Positions 33,970-42,745 of a stretch of 64,000 nucleotides of DNA are shown here, in pieces; position 1 is the first letter of the stretch; every line of letters starts with the position of its first letter. This DNA comes from DAMCZI01 sp032095175 (GTDB lineage: Bacteria > Bacillota > Clostridia > Clostridiales > Caloramatoraceae). Under the pieces are notes generated by a model. The model made no database searches. It saw only the letters and a program-made list of their open reading frames with translations, and was not told the DNA's origin. A program made the position numbers and the translations under genes. The stretch is from the NCBI GenBank assembly GCA_032095175.1, contig DAMCZI010000020.1, positions 1 through 64,000 on the forward strand, in the 5' to 3' direction.

Positions 33970-34866
33970 CTATTCAGCTATTCTATTTTCAAGTATTTGA
34001 TCCATGCTGAAGTTTTCTATCTGAAGATAGTAATCAGCACAGTCGATTAATGCCTTCATTGGTACAAGTCCTATAACTTCACTGCCAACAACAGGTACTC
34101 CGTATCTTTGAGCTTCCATCTTAACCATTTCAAATGCTCTGTAAACAGCAGTCTTTTCATAGTTTACAAGGTTCATTGAAACCTGAACAATGTTTCTATC
34201 CTCAAGCTTAACTCCCATAGCCTTAACGAATCTTAAGCCGCCACCTATGAATCTTACTGTCTTTGCAATCTTGTCTGCAACTTCAAAATTGTCAGTTCCA
34301 AGGTTTACGTTAAATGCAACAAGTGGAACTCTTGCAGAAACTGCTGTACATCCGCTCTTTGCGTTCATCTTCTGTGGACCATAATCTGGCTTCCATTCTG
34401 GTTTATTTATCTTTTCGAAGAATCCTTCGTACTGTCCTTTTCTTACATCAGCTAGGTTTCTTCTTGCAGGAGTTGAAGCTGCATCCTCATATAGATATAC
34501 AGGAATGTCAAGCTCTTCTCCTATTCTCTTTCCAACCTTGTTTGCCAGTTCAACACATTCATCCATTGTCATATCTTTAACAGGTATGAAAGGAACAACA
34601 TCTGTTGCACCCATTCTTGGATGTCCTCCCTGATGAACTGTCATATCTATTAGTTCAGCTGCCTTCTTTGCAAGGTTGAATACTGCAGTTGCAACTGCAT
34701 CAGGATTTCCAACCAATGTAACAACTGTTCTGTTGTGGTCAGCGTCTGAAGAATAGTCTAAAAGCTTAACTCCATCAACAATTCTTACTTCCTGAACTAT
34801 TGCCTCAATAACCTCTTTGCTTCTACCTTCTGAAAAATTTGGTACACATTCAACTATTTTAGCCAT
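33970..34866 (-). CDS. ftcD: Glutamate formimidoyltransferase
   Basis: 298 residues. KIVECVPNFSEGRSKEVI, SSDADHNRTVVTLVG and HQGGHPRMGATDVVPFIP mark the formiminotransferase domain pair. It moves the formimino group from formiminoglutamate to THF. The length covers only this activity, with the cyclodeaminase encoded by fchA. Use of FtcD rather than HutF/HutG means nitrogen leaves as ammonia and carbon enters the folate pool, common in Clostridia. Start after TAGGAGGT. Confidence 0.94.
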   Translation of the reverse strand: MAKIVECVPNFSEGRSKEVIEAIVQEVRIVDGVKLLDYSSDADHNRTVVTLVGNPDAVATAVFNLAKKAAELIDMTVHQGGHPRMGATDVVPFIPVKDMTMDECVELANKVGKRIGEELDIPVYLYEDAASTPARRNLADVRKGQYEGFFEKINKPEWKPDYGPQKMNAKSGCTAVSARVPLVAFNVNLGTDNFEVADKIAKTVRFIGGGLRFVKAMGVKLEDRNIVQVSMNLVNYEKTAVYRAFEMVKMEAQRYGVPVVGSEVIGLVPMKALIDCADYYLQIENFSMDQILENRIAE

Positions 34867-34887
34867 TTATTTACCTCCTAAACTATG

Positions 34888-35003
34888 TATATATGCTGCA
34901 TTAAAATTCTTACATTTTATTTTTATAAACAGCCCTGCTGCATTGGCTCGACTCTAAGATGTTTGTGAAGATGAAATGTAATAGAATTTTTGCAACATAT
35001 ATA
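34888..35003. repeat. Palindromic repeat family A, copy 3 (inside the hut operon)
   Basis: TATATGCTGCA / TGCAACATATATA outside, TACATTTTATTTTTATAAACA / TGTTTGTGAAGATGAAATGT inside, cap AGCCCTGCTGCATTGG + CTCGACTCTAAGA. It occupies almost the whole gap between hutH and ftcD, so it should be transcribed as a hairpin within the operon mRNA. The stem of the T-loop-like hairpin has TTGG/CTAA in place of CTGG/CTAG, a compensated change. Confidence 0.88.
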
Positions 35004-35065
35004 TTTATATTCTTAAACCCCAAGCGGGTTTTAATTCCTGCTCGAGGTTTTATATACAAACAAAT

Positions 35066-36595
35066 TTATGCCAATTCTCCTGTATGCTTCATAACCTCAT
35101 CAACAAGCTGTCCTGATGTTATAAGCTCTGCAGACTTATTTATTTCAACATACATTACTCTATCCTCTTCGATTGGTTCTACATGCTTTCTTATAAGCTC
35201 ATATGCAGGTTTAGTACCCTTTCCAAGAGTTACATCCTCACCTCTAAGGTATAGAGCCTGTGAAGCAGCAAGATATTCTATTGCAAGAACCCTTGATACA
35301 TTGTATCTTATGCTTCTTGCCTTTCTTGCAGCAATGGTTCCCATACTTACATGGTCCTCCTGGTTTGCTGAGGATGGTATTGAGTCAACTGAAGCTGGGT
35401 GTGCTAACACCTTGTTTTCTGAAACAAGTGCTGCAGCTGCATACTGTGCAATCATAAATCCTGAGTTTAGTCCTCCCTTTCTAGTTAGGAATGCAGGAAG
35501 GTCATTTAGCTGGTAGTTAACTAACCTTTCGATTCTTCTTTCTGAAACGTTAGCAAGCTCTGAAAGTGCTATTCCAAGGAAGTCCATTGCAAGTGCAACT
35601 GGCTGTCCATGGAAATTTCCTCCTGATATAACCCTATCCTCATCTTCAAATATAATTGGGTTATCTGTTGCAGAGTTTATTTCTATCTCAATAACATTTT
35701 TAACATACTCTATAGCATCCTTGCTTGCGCCATGAATCTGTGGTATGCATCTTAATGTATATGCATCCTGAACTCTAAGCTCACCCTGTTTTGTTGTAAG
35801 GCTGCTTCCTTCAAGTATGTTTAAAAGATTCTTTGCACATTTTCCTTGACCTGGCTGAGGTCTAACATCATGAACTCTATGATAATATGGATCTGTAATT
35901 CCCTTTAAGCTTTCAACTGTCATTGAAGCAACTATATCAGCTGTTCTGCTTAGATTTATAGCATCATAAACTGTAAGTGTTCCTACAGCAGTCATAACCT
36001 GTGTTCCATTTATAAGAGCAAGTCCTTCTTTCTCAACAAGCTCAATAATTTCGATTCCTGCCTTCTTCATTGCTTCCTTTCCAGAAAGTTTTTCTCCTTT
36101 ATAGAAGGCTTCTCCTTCACCTATCATTACAAGAACCATATGTGCTAAAGGTGCTAAATCTCCACTTGCACCAAGGGAACCCTTTTCAAATACAACAGGA
36201 GTTACTCCCTTATTAAGCATTTCTATTAGAGTGTTAATTGTTGAAATTCTTGCACCTGAATATCCCTTACTAAGCGCATTTGCACGAAGAAGCATAATTG
36301 CTCTTACTATTTCAATATCAAGTGGCTCTCCAACTCCACATGCATGAGAAATTATAAGATTCCTTTGAAGAGTCTTTGCATCTTCCTTGGATATTACAAC
36401 ATCAGCAAATTTACCAAATCCAGTTGTAATACCATACTCAACTCTTCCCTCTTTAACAAACCTGTCAACTAATGCTCTGGCCTTCTGGATTTTCTCCTCA
36501 GCTTCTGTTGAAAGTTCTACCTTATAATTATTTCTTGCAACATTAACAACATCCTTGATGGTTAACTGATTACCATCTATTACTACCTTTGACAC
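35066..36595 (-). CDS. hutH: Histidine ammonia-lyase
   Basis: 509-residue MIO-type lyase. The self-cyclising Ala143-Ser144-Gly145 lies in GSLGASGDLAPLAHM; GITTGFGKFADV and RVQDAYTLRCIPQIHGA are further family signatures. It converts L-histidine to urocanate and ammonia. GTG start at 36595 after AGGGGGAA. It heads the operon; a TATAAT -10 box lies ~50 bp upstream. The next pathway enzyme, urocanate hydratase (HutU), is not encoded in the window. Confidence 0.96.
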   Translation of the reverse strand: MSKVVIDGNQLTIKDVVNVARNNYKVELSTEAEEKIQKARALVDRFVKEGRVEYGITTGFGKFADVVISKEDAKTLQRNLIISHACGVGEPLDIEIVRAIMLLRANALSKGYSGARISTINTLIEMLNKGVTPVVFEKGSLGASGDLAPLAHMVLVMIGEGEAFYKGEKLSGKEAMKKAGIEIIELVEKEGLALINGTQVMTAVGTLTVYDAINLSRTADIVASMTVESLKGITDPYYHRVHDVRPQPGQGKCAKNLLNILEGSSLTTKQGELRVQDAYTLRCIPQIHGASKDAIEYVKNVIEIEINSATDNPIIFEDEDRVISGGNFHGQPVALAMDFLGIALSELANVSERRIERLVNYQLNDLPAFLTRKGGLNSGFMIAQYAAAALVSENKVLAHPASVDSIPSSANQEDHVSMGTIAARKARSIRYNVSRVLAIEYLAASQALYLRGEDVTLGKGTKPAYELIRKHVEPIEEDRVMYVEINKSAELITSGQLVDEVMKHTGELA

Positions 36596-36770
36596 ATCTA
36601 TTCCCCCTTATTCTTCTTTTGACGGAATTATCAAACAACTTTATTATAACACTTAAATGCTGGGACTAATAGATGTTGAATTGTCTGAATATTTTTCCCG
36701 TGTTATCATGATAAAGCATTAGCACAATGCAATTTATGGACTCTCATATACCTATTGTTCCTTTGCAGCA

Positions 36771-37526
36771 CTATTTTATAATTCCTAACAGCATCTTTCC
36801 TGCAACAGCAAGGGACATTGTTATAAATATTGGCTTTATAAACTTTGCACCCTTTTTAAGCGCAAAGATGGTTCCAAATCTTGCCCCCACTATCATACAT
36901 AAGGCTACTGGTAGTCCCATTTTGTAATCAATCTTTCCCTGAAGCGCAAAAACCACAAGTGATGTTACATTGCTTGTAAAGTTAATTATTCTGGCATTTC
37001 CTCCAGCATTTAAAAAATCAAAGCCATATATACCGATAAAACCGAATATTAAAAACGAACCAGTTCCAGGACCGAAAAATCCATCATAAAATCCTATGAT
37101 AAGAACAAAGACCATACCCAGGATGATGTTTTTTTTGCTTATTCCCTGAAATTTGTTTTCCTGCCCAATGGACTTAGAAAACAGACTGTAGATTCCTACA
37201 ACAAGTACAAGTATCAGTACAAGTGGCTTTAAGCTTTCCGATGGAACCTTCAAGGCTGCTAAAACCCCAAGTACAGCACCTATAATTGTAAAAGGTATAA
37301 GGTATCTCGTTAACTTGAAATTCACCTTTCCTGAAGTTGCATATTTAATGGAGCTTGTACATGATGCTGCAGTAGCTGCAAACTTATTGGTTCCTAATGC
37401 AAAATGTGCTGGAATCCCTACAGCCATAAACGCAGGAAGGCTTATCAAACCTCCTCCTCCAGCAATGGAATCAACAAAGGCTGCTGCAAATCCTGCAATA
37501 CATAAAAAAATTAATTTTCCAGTCAA
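36771..37526 (-). CDS. TSUP family (TauE/SafE) anion transporter
   Basis: 251-residue membrane protein with about eight hydrophobic segments and the duplicated TSUP signature: VDSIAGGGGLISLPAFMAVG in the N-half and FYDGFFGPGTGSFLIFGFIG in the C-half. Family members export sulfite, sulfoacetate or related anions; the substrate cannot be told here. TTG start at 37526 after GGCGGTGA. Probably monocistronic, separated from hutH and from the OPT terminator. Confidence 0.9.
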   Translation of the reverse strand: MTGKLIFLCIAGFAAAFVDSIAGGGGLISLPAFMAVGIPAHFALGTNKFAATAASCTSSIKYATSGKVNFKLTRYLIPFTIIGAVLGVLAALKVPSESLKPLVLILVLVVGIYSLFSKSIGQENKFQGISKKNIILGMVFVLIIGFYDGFFGPGTGSFLIFGFIGIYGFDFLNAGGNARIINFTSNVTSLVVFALQGKIDYKMGLPVALCMIVGARFGTIFALKKGAKFIKPIFITMSLAVAGKMLLGIIK

Positions 37527-37590
37527 AATATCACCGCCTGTTTATCAAATTCATTTCTATTGTATCATATACTTTATCCCTTTTTGCTAC

Positions 37591-37622
37591 AAAAAAACAA
37601 AAAAACCGTGGAAATTCCACGG
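37591..37622 (-). terminator. Terminator of the OPT transporter gene
   Basis: CCGTGGAATTTCCACGG (minus strand), a short perfect stem, followed by TTTTTTTGTTTTTTTG. Family A copy 5 lies between it and the OPT stop. Confidence 0.85.
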
Positions 37623-37624
37623 CA

Positions 37625-37724
37625 ATATTTTTATTCTATACCTTCCACCTTTTCAAACATTCTTAAAAGCTATATTACTTTGGCTGTTTAAAAGGTGAGA
37701 TGTAATAAAATCTTACTTTATATC
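37625..37724. repeat. Palindromic repeat family A, copy 5, inverted and degenerate
   Basis: CACCTTTTCAAACA and TGTTTAAAAGGTG arms are kept, but the cap is in the opposite orientation (AAACATTCTTAAAAGC ... TTTGGCTGTTT, reverse of AAACAGCC...ATGTTT) and has lost the CTGGTTCGACTCTAG part. It overlaps the last codons of the OPT gene. Confidence 0.65.
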
Positions 37725-39650
37725 TACATTTTCTACCCTTTCTTTTCTTATTATGAAGCTATACATCCATACTGCCAAAAGAATGAATACAATAGCAGCT
37801 GTCCATGGATTCTGTGTTATTGCTGGCATGATTCTTTCACCAATGTTTATTGGTATATTCAAGCCTGCAAAAAGGGCTATAACTATACCAACAAGTGCAT
37901 CACCTGCAACAAGTCCTGATGAAAGAAGTATTCCTCTTTCTGTCTGTTCCTTAAGCTGCTGTTCATCATTTTTAAACCTTTTATCAACTATAACCCTTAC
38001 AATACCTCCAGCAAGAATTCCTGAGCTAAGATGTATTGGAAGGTACAATCCAAGTGCAAATGGCAGTATTGGAATATCCATTAAGGCACACATTATTCCA
38101 AACACAGCACCTATTATAACCAGTGCCCAGGGCAGCTGACCTGTCATAACTCCCTGTACAACCATTGACATCAATGTTGCCTGTGGTGCAGGTATTGCCT
38201 TTGATCCCATTCCATATGTCCTATCAAGCATTAATATTACAAGTCCAACAAAGGCTGCAGCCACCAAAATACCAACATACATTCCTATTTGTATTGGTCT
38301 TGGAGTTCCTCCAATTATATATGTCGTCTTCATATTCTGTCCTGCTCCACCTGCAACTGCTATGGCAACACAGACTATTCCACCTGCAATAATTGCAGCC
38401 ATCATACCTCTTTTATCAGTATATCCAGAAATCTTTAAAATAGAGGTTACAAACAAAAGCGTTGCAATTGTCATACCAGATACAGGATTGTTTGATACTC
38501 CTATAATACCAACTATCCTCGCAGATACAACTGAGAAGAAGAAAGCAAAAACTACAACCATTAAACCTCCAATAGGTCCAACGCTTACATTAGGCAGGAA
38601 CCATGAAAGCAGGAATACTAGCACAGCGGCACCTATAACCCATGACATTGGCATATCCCTTTCTGTTCTCTTTGTAGTTCCGCCCTTTGCTCCAAGGCCT
38701 GATACTGCTGATCTAAAGGAGTTTATTATAGTAGGTAGAGATCTTCCAAGGCTTATAAATCCTCCCGCTGCAACTGCACCTGCTCCAACATATCTTATAT
38801 ACTTACTCCATATTGCAGTAGCACTCATTTCAGATATAAGCTGTGTAGATGGGAATATAGGCTGTGGAAGTCCTGCTCCAAAGTATTTTATAAGTGGAAT
38901 AAGGCCCATCCATGCTACAAGTGCTCCTGCAAACATATAAAGAGCCGCCTCAATTCCAACAATATAACCAACTCCAAGAAGAGAAGCCAATGTATTAACA
39001 CCAAATATGGTATTTTGCATTGGAGCTATAACCCATTCAGGTTCCTCAAGCCAGAATCTAAATCCACCTGAAAAAAGCTTGTAAAGTCCTCCACCAAAGA
39101 GCCCTGTTAAAACTGTACCAAATCCAGCTCCTCCTGTACTTCCTGTAACCAAAACCTCTGCTGCTGCCATTCCTTCTGGATAAACAAGGCTTCCATGCTC
39201 TTCAACAATCAAATATCTTCTTACAGGAACTATAAAGGCAATTCCTAAAAGTCCTCCAAGAAGAGTAACAGTTACAATTGTTGATAAACTCAACTTCATA
39301 CCCCAGAGTATTATTGCAGGAAGTGTAAATATCAACCCTCCCGCAATTGACTCTCCCATTGAAGCAACGGATTGAATCATATTTGCCTCAAGTATGTTGT
39401 TTCTTCTAAATACTCCCTTCAAAAATCCCGTTGCAAGTATTGCAGCAGGTATTGAAGCTGATATTGTTAAACCTACTCTAAGTCCAAGGTATGTGTTTGC
39501 AGCACCAAAGAGTATTGCAAATAGTGCACCCAATATTATGGATACTGCTGTAGATTCAGGCATAACCTCACTGGCAGGTATATATGGAACATAGTCGTCA
39601 CCATGTATACCGCCATAGGCTGTATGTGACAAACCTTTTTTCTCTGACAT
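37713..39650 (-). CDS. OPT superfamily oligopeptide transporter
   Basis: 645-residue protein with some 14-16 hydrophobic segments. The N-terminal EVMPESTAVSIILGALFAIL and AANTYLGLRVGLTISASIPA, and later NNPVSGMTIATLLFVT and the GDALVGIVIALFAGL region, are typical of bacterial OPT proteins (peptide or metal-chelate uptake, proton-coupled). It sits between a TSUP exporter and REP sequences; closeness to the hut operon suggests peptide use but proves nothing. AGGAGGTAATTAC precedes the start. Confidence 0.92.
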   Translation of the reverse strand: MSEKKGLSHTAYGGIHGDDYVPYIPASEVMPESTAVSIILGALFAILFGAANTYLGLRVGLTISASIPAAILATGFLKGVFRRNNILEANMIQSVASMGESIAGGLIFTLPAIILWGMKLSLSTIVTVTLLGGLLGIAFIVPVRRYLIVEEHGSLVYPEGMAAAEVLVTGSTGGAGFGTVLTGLFGGGLYKLFSGGFRFWLEEPEWVIAPMQNTIFGVNTLASLLGVGYIVGIEAALYMFAGALVAWMGLIPLIKYFGAGLPQPIFPSTQLISEMSATAIWSKYIRYVGAGAVAAGGFISLGRSLPTIINSFRSAVSGLGAKGGTTKRTERDMPMSWVIGAAVLVFLLSWFLPNVSVGPIGGLMVVVFAFFFSVVSARIVGIIGVSNNPVSGMTIATLLFVTSILKISGYTDKRGMMAAIIAGGIVCVAIAVAGGAGQNMKTTYIIGGTPRPIQIGMYVGILVAAAFVGLVILMLDRTYGMGSKAIPAPQATLMSMVVQGVMTGQLPWALVIIGAVFGIMCALMDIPILPFALGLYLPIHLSSGILAGGIVRVIVDKRFKNDEQQLKEQTERGILLSSGLVAGDALVGIVIALFAGLNIPINIGERIMPAITQNPWTAAIVFILLAVWMYSFIIRKERVENVDIK

Positions 39651-40454
39651 GTAATTACCTCCTTAATATTCTTGAAGTAACTTCAAAATTGCTCCCAATT
39701 CATTAATTATAAATATTAAAATGTATTTCGACTTATTTCCCCCTTTTAATTTATTTTGCAACAAATTCTCTGTATTATGTAATTTATTTTATTTTGTTAA
39801 GTGCATAATCCGACAAAACCATATACTGCATTTATACATTAAAAACACAAAGAACAATTAATCTAATTTGCTGCCAATTGTTGCAGATTAAATTAACCGT
39901 CCCTTGTATTTTTCCTTCCTAACAAACCAACTATCCATAATTTTACAAAAATCAAACAGGGACGGTTACTCTCTTTTGCGTACTAATTTTTGCAAATTTG
40001 ATTAGCCATCCCTATGTTTTTTTATTTACTTTTCTTTAACTCCACTAAACCGATGAACTTGGGGGACGGTTACTCATTTTTATCAAATATAAAATGTTTC
40101 AAGAATTTAGAAACAGTTACTAAAAAAATCTAATGGAAAATACAGAGTAGTTTAATTTACTATTTTACACTCTGCTGCTTACAGCATTACATGCCACTTA
40201 TTACCAAAACAACTTAACCGTCCCGTTTTGGGGACGGTTACTTATTTTTAAGTAAGTTTAAAGATATACAAGATAGTTTTTTAACTGTGATCTTAATATA
40301 AAACATCCTATATGCATATTTTCTCTTACTTTAAATGATTTAATTTTAGAAACCTGTTTGAATAAATAAAAATAAGCTATATTTTTCTATAGCTTGTCCA
40401 CCCATATAATGTAGAATTAAAAAAGTCATTCCTATATTTTAAAAAATTTTGATC
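39651..40454. repeat. REP family D field, left of RAYT2
   Basis: No gene. GGGACGGTT or its complement occurs at 39895, 39959, 40063, 40216 and 40231. The pair 40216/40231 forms a tight hairpin TTAACCGTCCC-GTTTT-GGGGACGGTTA; the pair 39895/39959 forms a wider one. 39860-40057 is the left copy of a ~185-bp direct repeat whose right copy is 41522-41704, and it contains CTTTAACTCCACTAAACCGA, the sequence of the eamA 3' end. Confidence 0.88.
40362..40395 (-). terminator. Terminator of RAYT2
   Basis: AAGCTATA, loop GAAAAA, TATAGCTT on the minus strand, followed by ATTTTTATTTATT. 60 bp past the transposase stop. Confidence 0.75.
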
Positions 40455-41381
40455 TTAAGAAATTTTTTTAATAGCATGACTACTTATAAACTCTTCAAAT
40501 ATATTTCTAAACCGTTCATCTGTATCTATCAAGTTAATGCCAAAACTGCTTAATGAAGAAACTCTACTCTGTGTTATATTCCCCAGAATCTTGCATATTG
40601 TGTTGCATTTGTAGTTGCATAGGCTCCTCATTAAAACGACCAACAGTGCCTTGGCATTAACAATTTCTCGGCAGTACTTGGCATAAAGCTTCGTTTTTGG
40701 CACATCCATCTTAGAGGATATAAACTCAACTATATCCTCTTCCTTATAACCTCTTACCAATATCTTCTTCTCACTTCTGTACTCTGTCTTTTCATTTTGA
40801 AACTCAATTTCCTCTTTGAACTTCTTGTCATCACACTTATACACATAACTAAGGTAGTTTTTTCTTGCAATCTTTGGAACTTTGTTAAACAATCCCATTA
40901 CGAGATCATCCTCTACCATCTCATAGGGGTCGTGCTTTAAGCCTAGATATACTCCAAGGCTTGAAAACTCATACTCTTCAGGGCGATTTTCATAGCCAGG
41001 TATATCTGTTGCGTTGTTATGCACATATGCTGATAACGCTAATAGGTATTCGTTATTCTCAACTATCTTGCTTTTAAACCTATCTTGGAATAGGTGACCA
41101 TGCCTTTTATGACGCTTGTTGAAGTATATAGCATATGCAAAATTAATGGAATGCATTATTTCTGAAATATCTGCATTGTTTGCATCAATGATAAGGTGAT
41201 AATGAGTATCCATGAGGCAATAACCGTATATTCTGAACTTATATAAATTTTGATATTTCTTAATAATGCTTATGAACTTCAACTTATCCTTGTCATTCTT
41301 GTAAAGAGCAACCTCACTTATGCTTCTTCCATATACGTGATATGGTAATTTCTGAGTCTTTTTTCTGGCTGTTCGGGGCAT
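40455..41381 (-). CDS. RAYT-type HUH transposase (Y1_Tnp), copy 2
   Basis: 308-residue REP-associated tyrosine transposase. HUH motif HYH at 60-62 (DTHYHLIID), RHGHLFQDRFKSKIV at 94-108, likely nucleophile Tyr119 in SAYVHNNA, and a C-terminal helix-turn-helix-like domain. All catalytic positions align with copy 1 (19434) without gaps over the first 120 residues, yet the proteins are clearly diverged. It is flanked on both sides by GGGACGGTT repeats, its likely substrate. Start at 41381 after GAGAGGTG. Confidence 0.92.
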   Translation of the reverse strand: MPRTARKKTQKLPYHVYGRSISEVALYKNDKDKLKFISIIKKYQNLYKFRIYGYCLMDTHYHLIIDANNADISEIMHSINFAYAIYFNKRHKRHGHLFQDRFKSKIVENNEYLLALSAYVHNNATDIPGYENRPEEYEFSSLGVYLGLKHDPYEMVEDDLVMGLFNKVPKIARKNYLSYVYKCDDKKFKEEIEFQNEKTEYRSEKKILVRGYKEEDIVEFISSKMDVPKTKLYAKYCREIVNAKALLVVLMRSLCNYKCNTICKILGNITQSRVSSLSSFGINLIDTDERFRNIFEEFISSHAIKKIS

Positions 41382-41504
41382 AAAAACACCTCTCTCCATC
41401 TTTTTCCTTTAAATTATTTCCAACGGAGTGAGGTGATATACAACTTATCAAATTTTATTGTTAATTTTATAATTATTTAAAACTGATTACGATAAATTTT
41501 ACTT

Positions 41505-41704
41505 AACCGTCCCTATTTGCCAATCTAATTTGCTAACAATTGTTGCAAATTAGATTAACCGTCCCTTGCGTTTTCTTTCCCAACAAACCAACTAAAAAAT
41601 AAACAGGGACGGTTACTCTCTTTTGCATACTAATTTTTGCAAATTTGATTAGCCATCCTTATGTATTTTTATTTACTTTGCTTTAACTCCACTAAACCGA
41701 TGAA
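41505..41704. repeat. REP family D, right of RAYT2, with ~185-bp direct repeat
   Basis: AACCGTCCC at 41505 and 41557 and GGGACGGTT at 41606. 41522-41704 repeats 39860-40057 in the same orientation, at roughly 85-90% identity by eye. Its right end (41673-41704) is the coding end of eamA. The 41382-41672 gap has no gene. Confidence 0.88.
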
Positions 41705-42548
41705 TCATAAATACTGCTGTGAGGATTAATACTCCTCCTAATGCCATGTTTAAGGTAAACTTTTCTCCAAGTATGAAGTAGCCAAATATAAAGGATAGGA
41801 AGGGTTCTATTGTACTTATAATAGAAGCTCTTGAGGAGCCGATTAGTTTTGCCCCTGTACAGAAGGCTAGAACAGGTATGCTGGTTGAAAATAATCCTAG
41901 AAGCATAGTGTTTGTCCATGCCCAAGGTGAAAATTGAAAGGCTATTCCACCTTTTATAAGTCCATAAATTAAATATGTTATAGTAACTGATGGCAGAATA
42001 TAGGCTGTCATAACAGCAGGATGGATTCCCTCAAAACGTTTATCATCAATAAATGCTACATAAAGAGAATAGAAAACTGCTCCTAAAAGTGCAAGAACTG
42101 TACCCTTAATGCTAATAAACTGGTTAGGTGAATAGGACGAAACGAGTATTCCAAGTATAGATAGTATTATTGCAAATAATTTATAAAATCCTATTTTTTC
42201 ATTGGATTTAATTCTTAAAATAATTAGAACCCACACAGGATATGTAAACATCAATACCTCTGAAAATCCTGCAGATATGAATTTGTATGAATTGAAAAGA
42301 GTCAGCGCTGAACCTGAATAGCATATGCTTCCAAGTACAAAAATAGATATTATCTGTTTTAAAGTTATTCTAAACTCAATTTTTTTTAAAAGCACATAAA
42401 CCCACATAAAAATCGATGCTGATAAAAATCTTAAAAGAAGAACTGTTGTAACGCTTGCACCTCCACCATAGGCAAGCTTTGCAAATATAGGCATCAGTGC
42501 AAATCCTGCAGCAGATAAAAACACATAGAATTCACCCTTTAATCTCAT
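41673..42548 (-). CDS. EamA/RhaT family drug-metabolite transporter
   Basis: 291 residues, ten hydrophobic segments in two EamA repeats (for example AAGFALMPIFAKLAYGGG and SIISTIEPFLSFIFGYFILG). Such permeases export amino acids, drugs or metabolites; substrate unknown. Start at 42548 after GGGGGAG. The last ~10 codons lie inside the direct repeat shared with 39860-40057, so the 3' end of the gene has a second copy 1.66 kb downstream. Confidence 0.9.
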   Translation of the reverse strand: MRLKGEFYVFLSAAGFALMPIFAKLAYGGGASVTTVLLLRFLSASIFMWVYVLLKKIEFRITLKQIISIFVLGSICYSGSALTLFNSYKFISAGFSEVLMFTYPVWVLIILRIKSNEKIGFYKLFAIILSILGILVSSYSPNQFISIKGTVLALLGAVFYSLYVAFIDDKRFEGIHPAVMTAYILPSVTITYLIYGLIKGGIAFQFSPWAWTNTMLLGLFSTSIPVLAFCTGAKLIGSSRASIISTIEPFLSFIFGYFILGEKFTLNMALGGVLILTAVFMIHRFSGVKAK

Positions 42549-42581
42549 GTAAACTCCCCCAAATATCAAAATAAAAAATGA

Positions 42582-42736
42582 GACTATCGCACAAATATCT
42601 ATCCCTAGGTGACAGAATCTTGAGTTTTGAGTTATTTAATCAAAAGCATCTTCAGATGCTTTCATTAAATAAGTCAAAACTCAAGTGCCTGTTACCTTAG
42701 AACATAAGGCATAACCTTTCTTTGTACGGCAGTCCC
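42582..42736. repeat. Palindromic repeat family C, copy 1
   Basis: Long hairpin: AGGTGACAG-AATCTTGAGTTTTGA and TCAAAACTCAAGTGCCTGTTACCT, with an inner stem AAAGCATC/GATGCTTT. Outer sequence GACTATCGCACAAATATCTA matches the other copy (54402-54548) read in reverse. Lies between murJ and eamA. Confidence 0.82.
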
Positions 42737-42745
42737 ATCCATATA

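Noticed and set aside
34888..35003. HutP-type or other hut-specific RNA regulator
   Set aside because: The hairpin is a family A repeat found at four other loci, and no HutP gene is present; operon-specific control is not supported.
38362..38940. 192-codon plus-strand frame
   Set aside because: Antisense to the OPT transporter; no ribosome site and no domain.
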